Assembly (NCBI RefSeq): GCF_900090045.1
Contig: NC_041784.1
Coordinates: 1,185,501 to 1,249,500, forward strand
Reading direction: 5' to 3'
DNA: 64,000 nt
DNA from: Plasmodium malariae
Lineage: Eukaryota > Apicomplexa > Aconoidasida > Haemosporida > Plasmodiidae
Position 1 is the stretch's first letter. The number at the start of each line of letters is the position of its first letter. This document shows, piece after piece, positions 11,238 to 25,400 of this stretch. Below the pieces are notes generated by a model that saw only the letters and a list, made by a program, of their open reading frames with translations, ran no database searches and was not told the origin of the DNA. The position numbers and the translations under genes are program-made.

Positions 11238-11537
11238 ATGGGAACACAGGGGAGCCTTTCTTCACCTTCCTCCACAATTTACGATTCCACATGCATATCC
11301 AAGGAGAGTACGGAGGAGAGGGATGATACCCCCCCTTCCTCTGAGTATAAAAGAAGTGATAAGAATTGGTTTGCAGTTGAAAATATAAAACTCCGAAATA
11401 AAATAAAACATTTAAAGGGAAAATGCGAAAAAATCAGAAGGGCCCTGAATGTCAAGTGAGTGCACAAACGGAGCGCCGGAACGTACGCGCGCATATGAAT
11501 GTGTGTGTATACGTACGTACGTGTATGTATATATATG

Positions 11538-11570
<33 letters not shown>

Positions 11571-11571
11571 G

Positions 11572-11632
<61 letters not shown>

Positions 11633-14329
11633 GTATATATATGTCTGTATATATATGTATATATATGTATGTATATATAGGTATGTATATGCGTGTATGT
11701 ATATGCGTGTATGTATATGTGTGTATATATGCGCGAGTTCACTTGCGTACGTACGTGCTTCCAATCAAATGAACCGACAGAGGAACATGTTCGCGCCCTC
11801 ATGTGTCTCATTTCTAGGTGCGAACTTCTCAAAAATAGACAAGAAACACAGCCGAACAAAAACTTCTACATAGAACTAGATAAAATACTGAGTAAAAGGA
11901 AAAAAGGAAAAAAATTTAAAAACACTTACATTCAAACGGATATAAACTTTCTAAACCCCTTTTTAAAAACATGGGGATGTTACTTTGAAGACTATGATAT
12001 TAAAAAAATTTCAAGTGATGGAGAAGTTGAAAATTTAAGAAGAAAAAGATTTCAGAAAAGTATAAGTGAAATTCGATATGATAAAAATATTCAAATAAAA
12101 CGCAACGATTTAAATGAAGAAGGTAAATGTGAAAAAAAAAAAAATAAACAAAATTTTAGTTCGTACATTGATAGAAAATACTCCATTATTAGTAAAAATT
12201 CAAATTCGCTTAAAATTCCTCAGCATATTATATACAAAAAAAATAATTTAAAATATAGCTTATATACCGATGATGAAATCATTTTCATAAAAGAAATAAC
12301 GGAGGATGTTCCTAGGAAGGGAAAGCATGAGGACCACCACCAGGAAGAGCAGGATATGCAGGAAGACGTGCAAATACCTCTTGAAAGTGATCCATTCGCT
12401 AGAACTAGCAGCTTACAAGTAAAGGGAGATTATAAATGTAACGGGGAAGGTGCCATCGGCCAAAATGATACGCAGAAAGTCGTCATTCAGCTAAGTGATA
12501 ACCGACAAAGGGGTTATCCTTTGCTTGATAGGGGATACGTTATCTCAGGGCATGGACTACCGGGAGAAAATTTAAAAAAGATGCGAAGGACCTATGATGA
12601 AAATAAATATAAATCTTACAGCATGCACAAAAGCAATAACATACATATACACGATGATAAGAAGTCATATAGTAGTAAAATAGAGGAGGGGTATGCCGGG
12701 AACACCTGCGAAATGGAAGTAGCACCTAGTGAGGAAGATAACAATGATTTCACATTGAGGAAAGAGAAATTTTCTCTTAATTTTTTTGACACAAGTGCTA
12801 TTTCGAAAAACGACTGTGGTGTACTTGCGAATGAAATAGATAGCAAACTACAGGGTACTGGAAAAAAAAAAAAAAAAAAAAATTGTACATCTTCAGATGA
12901 ACAAAGTATTCATGGTAAAGTGGTAAGCAACGAAGAGATGAAGGTACAGCAGAAGAGGGGGAATCCAAATGAAGGTGATGCAATCCATGTTAAATGCAGA
13001 AGAAATAAACTCTTTTTCAAAAACAACAGTATTCATCATAATGAAAATGATAACATAATAAACCAATATATGTATCATTATGAAAAGCCAATAGGAAAAA
13101 GTTGGAGTTGGTCTAATTTTGCAGAAATAGATATAAATAAACAAAACAAAGAAGACTTTCGTTCTACCGAAAAAAATGCTAATGAAAGAAGGATAATAAG
13201 AGATGATACAAATAAGAATAACAATATGAATATTATTTATTGCAGTTCTTTTGAAAGTAAAAAAAGAAACAGTATTTCGAATACCATTCAACATGTATTT
13301 GTAACAAATAGTGGAAGTAGTGGTAGTCTATTCAACAAAAGTGTAAGGAGCAATTTGAGAAACGAAACTCTGTTCAAAGGGGAAGTCACACATTGTGATA
13401 ATGGATATACACAAAATGGAAAGACATGTTTTAACCTAACTTCAAAAAGTGAAGAGGAAAATTATGAAAAGATATCACTACTATCAAATCATTTTAGTAA
13501 TATCGGAACGTGGTGTTGTCAAAAGAACTCTGACAAAATGGCATATTCTTCATATTTTATGGAGAATAGAAAAATGTGGTCTTTACCACAATACAATAGT
13601 AGTAAATACGAATCAGTCATAGCACATGAAAATAAAAAGGGGTCAAGTTGTAACTGGTCAGAATACATGATTAAAAAAAAAAAAAAAAAAAAGTTATCAG
13701 TGGGCATTTGTGAAGCAATACCACTTAATGAGGGGAAATTTTCTCTTCGTGGAAATATTATTTTTCGGGAAAGAGCACCTCAATCGGCATCAAGTAAAAT
13801 AGCAAAAAAAAAAAAAAAAAAAGAAAAAGAGAAGAAAACAAATGAAAAAGAAAATAAAAAAGATAACAAAAATGAAAATAAAAACTACGATGGTAGTAAT
13901 AATAGTAATAAAAATGGTGGTAGTAATGGTAAAAATATTAGCAATAACTTAAAATCAGTGTCTCCCTCTGCCTCTTCTCTACAAACAGAGGATGAAACGA
14001 CATTATTTAACTCCGAAAAAGATTATCACTATATAAAGAACATGGATGATACCAACAAAAATGAGAAGAAAGATACCCCAGGTAAAGAAGTGAATCTACT
14101 TCAACATAAACATTATCACTTAGCTTCAGAAAGGAAACAACTATTAAAAAATTCAAATGAAAATTACTACCAACTGCTTAACATGGGTGGTAATAATGAG
14201 GACACAACATCTTTGAATGATAACAACGAATTTTCGCTTAGCGATGTTGAAAAGATTGAAAAGAGCTCCCATCAAATTTGGAAAAGATCACTACAGCATA
14301 AAAAGAAGGCATTTCTCTTTTACCTATAG
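11238..14329 (+). CDS. conserved Plasmodium protein, unknown function (two exons)
   Basis: Exon 1 is 11238-11455 with a GTGAGT donor; exon 2 is 11818-14329 after CATTTCTAG. The join is in phase (two bases plus one), giving 909 residues. The N-terminal part, across the splice, is a basic amphipathic coiled coil ([20 protein letters not shown] continuing into CELLKNRQ). The next 90 residues, ending in [15 protein letters not shown], are the only other stretch of ordinary composition. The remainder is charged, Asn/Lys/Ser-rich and carries poly-Lys runs from A-tracts at about 12861, 13674 and 13804. No catalytic or membrane motif is visible. The intron contains a long GTATGTATATAT microsatellite that produces several false ORFs on both strands. 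Confidence 0.75.
11519..11740. repeat. GTATATAT/GTATGT microsatellite in an intron
   Basis: Irregular mixture of GTATGTATATAT and GTATATAT units, within the single intron of the 909-residue gene (11456-11817). All frames on both strands stay open, so ORFs of Tyr/Ile/Val or His/Ile/Tyr repeats here are artefacts. Confidence 0.9.
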
Positions 14330-15210
14330 TATGGGGATACTTCCCCCCCAACCCACTGCATACCAAGCTCTCTCTCCCACCTTGTTAAAGAAAGTAATGC
14401 AATAATACTTTAAGTATTCATACAGGCATTTACATATATACATATATATATATATATTACATAACAACCACATGGTATGACACGGTATGCACTTGGCTTG
14501 TGGGCAATAACCACCACCACACAAACACTAGCGCACGATGTTTTTTATCCCCTTTCGAATCATATGGAGGAAAATAAAAAATATGTTTAAATTAGAAAAA
14601 AATTATTGGTAAGGTTAAGAAAGTTCTGTATTTTACATTATTACATAAAATGTAAAAAAAAAAAAAATTAAACACAGGGTACGATAAAACATAAAAACAT
14701 GAACATACTCATATGTACGCGGTGTGTGCGCATTTACTCATATATATATATATACATTTAGGTGCATACAACACGCGTCCATACATGCGGTATATAAAAA
14801 AAAAAAAAAAAAAAAAAAAAATAAAATGCATAAAAATAATAATGTTTTATTTTTTCATTTGTAAAAAGTTTTATTATAGGTAGAGGGAAATAAAAAGCAT
14901 GTGCGGATGTGGTACACTTGATTCCTATTTTCTTATTTTTTTTTTTTTTTGTTCTTTTTGGTCGTTTATAACTTTTCTCAATTAAATATAAATAAAAACA
15001 ATTAAAAGAAAGACTACAAATAAAACTGCAAATAAGATATCGCAATAGAAAATGTAAAAACAACTCGGTAAAATGTACGCGACGTCTATATTCGTTTTAA
15101 CAATTTGTATTTATATAAATCCTTTTAAAAGGCTCACATATATGTATACATAGGTAATATAATTTATGTAAAAAATTTTTGGAAACTACGTTAACTTGCA
15201 TGTGGAAACG
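14330..15210. other. AT-rich intergenic stretch
   Basis: Poly(A) and poly(T) runs and short (TA)n tracts. The open minus-strand frame 14758-15063 runs through two poly(T)/poly(A) tracts and reads as hydrophobic low-complexity; I do not call it a gene. Confidence 0.45.
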
Positions 15211-15212
15211 CC

Positions 15213-15274
15213 ATGTTGCGTATTCTTAAAGTTGATAAATACTCCTATGCGAGCGTAGTAAAACGTATACAGAG
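15213..15274 (+). other. candidate first exon
   Basis: ATG at 15213 starts a 20-codon segment (MLRILKVDKYSYASVVKRIQ) that ends at a consensus GTATGT donor. The only in-phase acceptor that stays open downstream (before 15537, TATTTCTAG) would run antisense through the better-looking minus ORF at 15565-15695, so the rest of the gene is unresolved. Confidence 0.3.
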
Positions 15275-15564
15275 GTATGTAACACTTGCACGCTAAAAAG
15301 ACTAATTACAATTTTTATGTTGTCATTTTGAAAAGGGTATTCAGTAGCATTACCATATGTACTCCTTTTTGTGTTATTAATCCAAACCATTCACATTACT
15401 GTTACTGTTTTTCTGTTACTATTACTATTTTACTATTATTACTATTATTACTATTATTATTATTATTTTATTATTTTTTTATCCGGTCAAACTGCTGAAT
15501 ACGCAATTCTCCCACTTAACACTTCTTATTTCTAGTTATTGCTGCTTATATCTAAACATTTGGT

Positions 15565-15695
15565 TACTTGTCCCTTTTATCAGCTTTCTTTTCTCTTCCT
15601 CTCTCCCCTTTTCTTGTCAGCCACTTTTGTTCATTTTCCACATGAGTCTTATCACACTGATCTGGTTTTAAAAATAGATTTGCTCGTGTCGCCAT
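15565..15695 (-). CDS. candidate very small charged protein
   Basis: A 43-codon ORF beginning MATRANLFLKPDQCDKTHVE and continuing with Lys/Arg/Glu-rich sequence. Codon composition is unlike the pyrimidine-rich junk around it on the plus strand. It can end unspliced at TAA (15565), or splice at GTAACC after 15568 to a tiny terminal exon. No family is recognisable. It lies just downstream (3') of CHD1 on the same strand. Confidence 0.35.
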
Positions 15696-15917
15696 AAGTC
15701 TCTATCTGACGTTCCCAATATTTCCAACATTCCCAATTTCCTCAAGTTTTTTCAACGGAAAAATAATGCATCTATCTAATACGGTACAGCATTCTTCTTT
15801 TTGAATACAGTTTTTGATGTTTTAATTTCCAAGTAGCTATCCTGCCTAATGGTTTAAAATCAAGATATTGTTAAAATAAAAAAAAATGCATGTATATCCT
15901 CCGTTATTTAGTAATTA

Positions 15918-16010
15918 TTACTGCTTCTACTACTGCTACTACTGCTTCTACTACTGCTACTACTGCTTCTACTACTGCTTCTACTACTACTACTACTACT
16001 ACTACTACTG
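15918..16010. repeat. trinucleotide repeat (TAC/TGC/TTC) at the CHD1 3' end
   Basis: ACTGCTTCTACTACTGCT-type trinucleotide repeats abut the CHD1 stop codon at 16005. On the CHD1 strand they read as a GTA/GCA-type repeat in the 3' UTR. Confidence 0.8.
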
Positions 16011-16396
16011 TTCTTCCCCCTTGGGGTTTGCCACTTTCAGTTGCTCAAATTTTTTTTTTAAATTTTCACATGACTCGTTCATAAATTTCGACACATATTC
16101 CCATCCGGATTTACTCAGTATCTCTGTACACTCATCGTCCGGACATACATCTCTTAATTTCTCAATGTACTTACCAATAAACAAAATAAAATCATCAATT
16201 TTTTTTGAAGTAATTGCTATATCTGACTCTTCAATTGCTGTTCCATCATTGGAATGTACGACTTTCTTTACAACCTTCAACAACTTTTTATATTTCTTTA
16301 CATATTTTTTTGCTAATTTATTTATACTATGTTGGTTCATTTCTTTTATATTACAATGTTTTATTTTATTTAGAATTTCATCTTCTGTTAATTTTC

Positions 16397-16428
<32 letters not shown>

Positions 16429-19400
16429 TCTTTTTTCCTTTCATCTCCTCCATCTTCTTCTTCTTCTTCTCCTTCTCCTTCTCCTTCTCCTTCTCCTTCT
16501 TCTTCTCCTTTTTCCTCTTCTTGTTGTTCTTGTTGTTCCTCTTCACTGTCATAACTATTTTTTTCAAAATTTTCTTGTTCATTGTTAATTACTCCTTCGC
16601 TACCTACAACAGAATCGTTATTACTTTTTCGCGATCTTGTGCTTCTTCTTCTAATAACTTTATGATTTTCGTATAACTGGTTCTTATTACTCTTTCTATA
16701 ACTCCTCCTTACAATATTGTTATTACCTCCACTACCGTCATCATCTTCCTCATCGTCATCGTCTTCCTCATCTTCTTCCTCATCTTCTTCATCTTCTCTA
16801 TCTTTGCCGTCATTTTCATCCTCAATGTTTTTCTTTTTACCACGTTTATTTTTGTTTTCGTTCGATGAGGAGTACTCAGATGAGTCCATACAATTGTTCT
16901 TAATATCGTTACCATTACTAACACAGTTGTTGTTGTTCATGCTGATACTGTTTAAATTTCCGATGCCGCTGATGCTACTTTGTCCGTTCCCATTAGTGTT
17001 ACTACTTTTTCCGCTTTTTCCGATTTTTCCACTTTTGCCGCTTTTTCCGGTTTTATCATTTTTGCTGCTTTTTCCACTTTTGTTACTTTCATTTCGTAAT
17101 GAAACTACTTTTGCTCCTCTTTTTTTTTCATGTGCGAGCGTTTCAATATCTTGACGACCCGACAAGGCATTTGCATGAATACCTCCTACTCCACCTCCGT
17201 AATTATTATTGACATTATCCTTCTCCCCTTTTTTCAAACCAGATCCCACTGCTCTTCTCTTTACTACAACCTCCTCTTCATTAGCTTCTCTTTCCTCAAA
17301 CAAGTTAGCCGTTTTTACCCTTTCGCTGCTTCTTCTTCCGTAGTGATTTTGCCTGTTACCGCCACCACCACTACCCATTGCATTAGGATTATTACTACTA
17401 CTATTGTTATTATTATTATTATTACTGTTATTGTTATTGCTGTTTTCTTCCGATTTTTCATCTTTCGTAATGTTGTTACGACTACTCAAACCTCTATTAC
17501 TACTCTTCTCCTCTTTTACCCCTTCACTATTCTTATTTCTACTTCTAGTCCTTCTTCGCTTCTTACTAGTCGTTTCTCTCTTATTACTAGAGTTATATTC
17601 GTCAATCATTTTTAATATTCGTACACACCTCATTTTAACCTTATCGCATTTAATGTTTTTCATATGAGCTAGATTTAAATTTACATCTGCACATATTTCA
17701 TTAAATGCACCAAAACCGTATACATATACTCCTTTAATTAAATTTTCATCATCCTCCTTTGACCAAGCCTTTACATCTTTTGTCGCTAAATCTCTTAAAT
17801 GGTTGAATATGTAATCGGGCAATTTTAACTTCAAATAATTTTCCGAATCGTCGGGGATAGTTACTCCAGTTGTTGATCCGATTGCTGTATCTCCACCCGT
17901 TATTGCTCCGGTTTCTGCTCCATTTGCTGCACCTCCAGTAGTTTCAACTGTTGTTGTAGCATTCACATCTACGGTCAGAGATGAAAAGGTATGTACAACC
18001 GTTTCAGTAACTCCCTCCGTTCCTGTTCCATTAACCTCTTCTTCCTTTTTACCTTTTCCTTTACCACTTTTTGCATTTTTATCCTGCACAGAGTCAGGTG
18101 TTACATTAGTAGTATTCGCTTTTAACGGTAATTTAAAGCTGTATTCATTATCATTATTTTGTTCTTTAATAAAATCGTGTAAACTTTTAAATAATTGCAA
18201 TCGTTGACAAAGATCTATAGCATTTGCTCTATTCGTACCTATATAAAATGTATAAGCATCTATTTTCCTTATTCGTTCACTACCTTTTATCTTGATATTT
18301 GAATCGCTTTCATCATTGGACAGATTTTCATTGTCCTTACCATTTAAGAACTCGTTGAATTTGTTCGAATCACCAACTTTGTCCGCTTCGTTCTTCACCT
18401 CCTCCATAATCTCTCCCTTTATCTCGCTTTTAACTTCGTTCTTTACTTCATCCTTAACCTGGCATTTAACCTCGTCTTTAATCTGACCCTTAACCAGGAA
18501 TTTCTCTTCTCCCTCTTCCTCCACTCCATTCGTTTTCATTGATCCCATAAACTTTGTAAAAGTATCACTTGCAACAGTGCCACCACTACTTCCACTCGTA
18601 CCACTGTCTTTCTTTATTTTACATCCCACTTCCTTCGTTTTTATATTATTATCGTTTTGTTCTCCATCTGCCGATAGCATGCTTGTAACTCCGTCCTTAT
18701 TTTTTATTTCCTCGCCTTGCTCTTCTTCCTCCGCTTCTTTATCTTCTCTTCCTTCGACTTCTCTTACAGCTTCTTCTTCCCCTACTTCTTCATTCCCTTT
18801 GTGCTCCTTCTCGCCAATTTCACAATTGGCATCACTTTCAACATGTTCTTCCCCCTTTATGTTGTCCTTATCAACACCCTCCTCTACTTCCTGCTTCTTT
18901 TTATTCAAATCATCACATGGTGTTACCATTACTTTATCGTTGCCGTTGTCAGTTGTCCCGCTCTTCATCCTCTTCCTTTTCTCCTTACCCTGTTCTTCAT
19001 CTTTATCCTTCATCACTTCCCCTTTCACATCTCCATCATTATCATCATCCTCATCATCCGCACCCACGTCGTTTTCCCTCTCGAGTGTGTCCTCATCAGT
19101 TCGTCGGGGATGGACAACATCTTCCGATTTCATCATCACTATCATGTTGTTATTGTCATTGCTGTTGTTGTTGTTACTGTTTATGTTACTGTTATTGATG
19201 TTGATGCTGTTATTGTTTGTGTTCTCTTTAGATACTCTCTCTACTATCTCTTTGCATGTGTCTACTATGCTGTTCAACTCCGTGAGAATAACATTCTTAT
19301 CGACTTTAACTAATTTTGCATCCTCTCGTATATCATCTAAACGCAAAACTGGGTTTCCAAATTTTAAGAGAGATCTATATAAGCGGAACTTGTCCTTTTC

Positions 19401-22400
19401 AGTAATATGTGTAGATGTCCTTCTTCTCCTTTTCTTTTTCACATTTTTATTTCTCTTATGATATTTGACAGTATATTCTTCACTATCATCATCATCATCA
19501 TCATCAAGCATATTGTTATTTGTTCCATTATTATGACCAGTAGTAGGTGTACTTATTTCTACATACACATTTCTCATATCTCTTGTTCTAGTTTTCCTAG
19601 GTACATGTATTAATAATTCTTCTTCTTTCATCCTCTTCAGTTTTAATCTTTCCTCTAATGGTATAGTCTTATCCCAGAAATCTTTATCATTTTCCTCTTC
19701 ATCTAATTCATCTGCTTTAGTTGAATCATTATATATATTACTTTTTAAATTTGCTGGTGGTTCATATTTAAATTCTGTAATATTATTATACGAGCTGAGT
19801 AGATCGTCTGCTATTCCTCCTCCTCCGCTTGTACCAGTACTATTGTTTGCATTTCCAAACAAGTTATTATTATTACTATTAAAAAAGTTATTGGCATTTT
19901 GTAAACTATTCAGTTCTGAATTTAAATCCTTATTTGCATTATTTGCATTTTCATTTGCTTCTGCTTCTTCTAAAATTTTATCCAAATCTACATCTACTCC
20001 TTTGATTACATTTTCCTCTTCTTCTACTTTCTCTTCATCCATTTTTTGTGGGGAATATTTAGAGCTATTTTTTTCCCATAATTTTTGAGCACCAAATTTT
20101 AAAATTTTTGATAGTTCTTCTCTTGTAAAACCATTGGATGCACTTCCACCTTCTGCACCAATGTAATTCACATTGTCATTTTGCTTCTTATTTAATCCTT
20201 GTACAACTAATGTGTCTAATACCATCTTCACCTTTGCTCTTTCTAAAATGGTTTGTTCAATAGAATCTTTTGTTACTAAACGGTATATTTGAACTGTCTT
20301 GGTCTGACCAATACGATGTGCTCTAGCACCTGCTTGTAAATCGTTCTGTGGATTCCAATCTGAGTCATAGATAATAACAGTATCTGCGGAGGTTAAATTA
20401 ATTCCTAATCCTCCTGCTTTCGTAGATAATAGAAATACAAAATCATCAGAATTTTTACTATTAAAATGATTCATTGCTTTTTTTCTCATTTCTTTTGTCA
20501 TAGTTCCATCTAATCGTTGATGTTTAAAACCTCGAAGTGTTAAGTATTCACTCAAGATGTTTAACATCTTTACCATTTGTGAAAAAATTAGAACACGATT
20601 TCCTCTTTCTTTTAATCTTATTAACAATTTCTCTAATAGACATATCTTACCACTTGAGTACACTAGTCGTTCTTTATATTCATCCTTATCTATTGGTTCA
20701 CAACACAAAAATGGATGATTACACACTTTTTTTAATTCCATACATATATTTTGTAGAGAATTTTTAGCACCCCCAGAAGCTTTGGCTAGTTGTTCATAAT
20801 TTTTGGTTAAAATGTTCTTATAAAATTCTATTTGTATTGGGGATAATTCAACCCTTAATATCCTTTCCACTTTATTTGGCAAAGACTTTTCTACATCCTT
20901 TTTCACTCTTCTTAAAATAACCTCATGTAATTCATGCTGCAATTGTATTAGTTGTTTTTGTTTAGCCTCACCAATTAAACTCGTGTTTTCAATTTCATTA
21001 TATTTTTTTTGAAAGGATTCATAATATGTATATTGCTGTGGGTTTAAGAAATGTAATAAGGTCCATAATTCTTCTAAATTGTTATGTAAGGGGGTTCCAC
21101 TTAATAAAAGCTTCGATTCTGCCATAAATTGTTTTAATTCTATAAATCTTTTTGATTGTCTATTCTTCAATTGATGTGCTTCATCCACAACCATTAATTG
21201 CCATGGCATTTTTTTCAATAACTCTACATCACTCACACTATTTAGTATTGATGGTGTAGTAATACACACATCAAATTTGTATCTATAACCTTTATTTGGT
21301 ACATACACTTTCTTTAACTCATGTGTCCTTATTAATTCTCTACTTACTGCATTCCCATGGTAACATACCACATTAGCCTGGGGTAACCAACTCTTAAACT
21401 CATTTAACCAATTGTCAACCGTAGACTGTGGAACTATTACTAAATATGGTCCTACTAGTTTCTCTTTGTATAACATATGACCAACAACTGCAATCGTTTG
21501 TACTGTTTTACCTAATCCCATTTCATCTGCTAATAATACACTTAAATTTCTTTTCATTCTACTTACTATCCAATTTAAACCTGTTAACTGATATGCTCTT
21601 AACTTCTTTGCATTTAAATAAAAAGGAGTTTCATTATATGGATCAAATTTGGTTGCTGTCAAAGGTCCTCTATTCCATACACTCGAAATTGCCTTCATTC
21701 CATATATTTTATTCTCTCTATCAAAGTATTCATCAATTAAATTTTCAAAACCATGATCTATCAGCGTTTGTTTTGTTTCTTCTGTACACTGGTCATATGC
21801 ACAACTCATCCATTTCACTAAAAATAATTGTTCATTTGTTGTTTCACTTATCTTATGTGTTACTATTCTTTCTGCATGTATTGCATCCATTTCTATTTGC
21901 TTCTTTATTTCCGTGTATATCTTTTCCTGCTCTATTTCATCAGCAGTCATATACTTCCTCTTTTGAAAAGACAATTTTATTTTTTTAATATAATTGTCTA
22001 CTTTCTTTAAACCATTAAAATGCTTTAAATAATCGTATGTACAAAAAAAATTATGAATATGTGATTTGCCAATCCATTTTATCAAAAATTCTACTTCATT
22101 TACATCAACAATATCTTCTTCTTCATAAAAATCATCCAAGTTTCCATCCTCATTATCTACATTTGTTTCACCGCTAACTGTAGCACTAGCCAACATCGCT
22201 ACTTTGTCATTTCCTCCCTCAACATTACTATTGCTGCTCTCGTTTACGTTCTCATTTCCACCAACGGTTACTCCTCCCTCCGCATTGAGAGAACTGGCAC
22301 CATTTACATTTCCAGCAACTGCTACATCACCAATCACCTGACTACCAACCGCTGTACGGCTGACCACGGCGACCTTGTCATCATTGGCGCCAGTGGACGC

Positions 22401-25400
22401 ATCGGTTGACTTATTATTACCCTTCTTATTGATGTGCAGAAAGGGGTTATTCTTTATGTTATTAATATTATCATAATCAATAATTTTCCTGTGGTGTAAG
22501 ACTCGGTCTATTCCTCCCATGCTCTGCTTCTCTTGCTTTAACAAATATTTCTCTTCATCTACTTTTTTATCCTCTTCATCGGTTTCAAAATAATTATCCA
22601 TCTGGGCATAATTATACACTTTCCTTCTTTCTCTTAAATTTGTTCTTCCTCCTTCTACTACTCCAATATTAGGTGAAACAAAAATATCATTTTTTTCATT
22701 TCTTCGAGCTTTCTCATTATATTTTTCATCAAATGCATCATATTGTAATGATTTCTTATTACCATTTTTTGTAGCAGCTTTTTTTACATATGAATTAACA
22801 TACAATTCGTTATCATCATCATTGTCATCTTCAGATCCAATTAAAGTACTAACATTTTTTTTTTCTTTTTTTTTTTTTTTTCTTTCTTGTTCATATCTGA
22901 TTTCTTTGTTTTTGTCGATTGTCTCCCTGGGCCATTATTATTAGTGTTCTTCCTTTGGTACTTGTTATTATTATTCGTACTACCTACAAGATGATTAATG
23001 TTGCTACTACCCATGCTCATGCTGTTTATGTGGCTCATCATCATCATACTATTACAATTACTAATATTATTGCTATTACTATTATTATTGCTATTACTAT
23101 TACTATTACTGTTACTATTACTCTTATTATTATTATTATTGTTATTGTTAGGGTTGCTACTATTGTTATTATTACTGCTATTGTTGACGCTACCGCTGTT
23201 AAACTCTTCTTCGTTCTTGAACTGGTCTATATTCATATGATAGCTACTACCACCACCACCCATATGCGCAGGCATAATGTTATTATTCCTGCTGTTTAAT
23301 ATTCTCATATTAATATCGTTTGCATAATTGCGATTGTTTATATAATTATTCATATTGTTATAATTATTTATATTATTTATGTTTATAATATTACTTAGGT
23401 TATTATTACCATTATGTGCACTGTTGTTATTATTACTAAGGAGCGACTCGTTAAAAGACTTCCCGCTGTCCATTGATTTTAACGCACTGTTATTATTACT
23501 AATACCGCTAATTCCGTTAATGCTGTTAATATTGTTATTAATACTGCTCATGCCACTAATACCGCTCATACTGCTGATGTTATTGTTACTACCAATATTG
23601 CTCATATTATTATTATTATTATTATTATACCTATTGTCCCCCCCTCCATATGTATTTATAATATTATAATTATTTATGTTCGTCATTTTGTTCATATTAT
23701 TATATGCACTGTTCATGTCATTTATACTATTAATTATGTTTAAGTTTTGAAAATTATTATTACTGCTGTTATTCATATTACCCTTGTTCTGAATATTATA
23801 TGAATTCAAATTATTAAACATGTCAACGTTCATGGGATATTTTACATTATAATTGGGGAACAGCGAATATGCATTATTTGCACTGTTCATATTTTTTATA
23901 CTGTTCATGTTGTTCATACTGCTCATATTGTTCATACTGCTCATATTGTTCATACCTCCCATATTGCTCATACCGCCCATAACGTGCATGCTCCCCACAT
24001 TACCCATCATTTCAAAGTTATTACTTCCTAGATCCTTCATTTCATTTTTTGCTTCTTTCATTTTATGACTCCCCTCCATGTCGATATGTTTATGCTTTTT
24101 ATAAGCACCTGTATCTAGACTATTGTTCATCAAAATTCCATTTGAAATATAACTGTCTGCTGCTACTGCTGCTCCTTTGTTCTTTCTAGATTTTGGCATC
24201 ACAGAAGAAGCAGCTTTATTATCTTTCAAAGATAAACTATTACTACCACCAATTACTCTTCCGGTTGCTGTCGTCATTCCCTTTTTCCCATTTGTCAGAA
24301 TTTCCTCCTTTGCATTTTTATCCTTGTTAATAACACTACCATCATCACTACTTTTTAAAGTCATGTGGTTCATTGAAAAGTTATCATACGGATATTCGTT
24401 TAAATTGTTATTGTATGATAGCAGTTTATTATTATACATATTATTCATGGGATGAAATCGTATATTACTATTAACATCTCCTACATTATTAGATTTATTA
24501 TCTAACATGTTATTTGTCCTATAGGTTGCTATATTACATATGCTTCCAATACCTTTAATATTCGTACTGCTATTCATCATCATGTTACTAATGTTTTTAT
24601 TGTTACTATTAGTACTATTCATCATCATGTTATTCATCATTTTATTATTTAAAATTATATTGTTGTTAACCATATTCATAATTACGTTATTTGGTAAGCC
24701 TGATGCGTCTGTACCTAGATGACTTTTGTTTACGTTCGAGTTGGAATTATTGTTGCTGTTATGCATACCTCCATTATCACTTACACCATTTATCATATGC
24801 CCATTATTCATGTTCAAACTATTTGAACTCATATTATTAGGAGAGGGCTTCATTTGCATTGACTTATCTATACCTCCTCCTACTACTATTCCCCCTGGTA
24901 TACCCTTGCTTAACATACCTAGCGCATTACAATTAATGTTATCCACATAATTTGGTGTATTTAGATTACTGGAATAATTATTCGTACTACTACTATTACT
25001 TACGTTATTACTATTACCACCAATGTTATTACTACCACCAATGTTATTACTACCACCAATGTTATTACTACCACCAATATTATTACTACCACCAATGTTA
25101 TTACTACCACCAATGTTATTACTACCACCAATGTTATTACTACCACCAATATTATTACTAGCGTTATTCATGCTATTATTACTAATATGATTATTACTGT
25201 TACTACCACTTTTTGCAGCATTTTCAAAAGTGGAGGAGGTGTTGGGATGGTGATTGTAATTACTTAAAGATGGATTATTACTATTCATTATATTCATATT
25301 TGCTTTGAAACAGTTAGACGATGATCCATATAACCCATTGTTTACATACGAAGGATAGTAATTACCATGCATGTTAAACGTGTTTGAATTATTTCGTAAA

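Noticed and set aside
11279..11873. Several ORFs of 85-160 codons on both strands
   Set aside because: They are readings of the GTATATAT microsatellite inside an intron; composition is only Tyr, Ile, Val, Cys, Met or His, Thr.
16005..22805. ISWI/SNF2L identity for the remodeller
   Set aside because: Tandem chromodomains before the ATPase and a CHCT domain at the C terminus fit CHD1, not ISWI.
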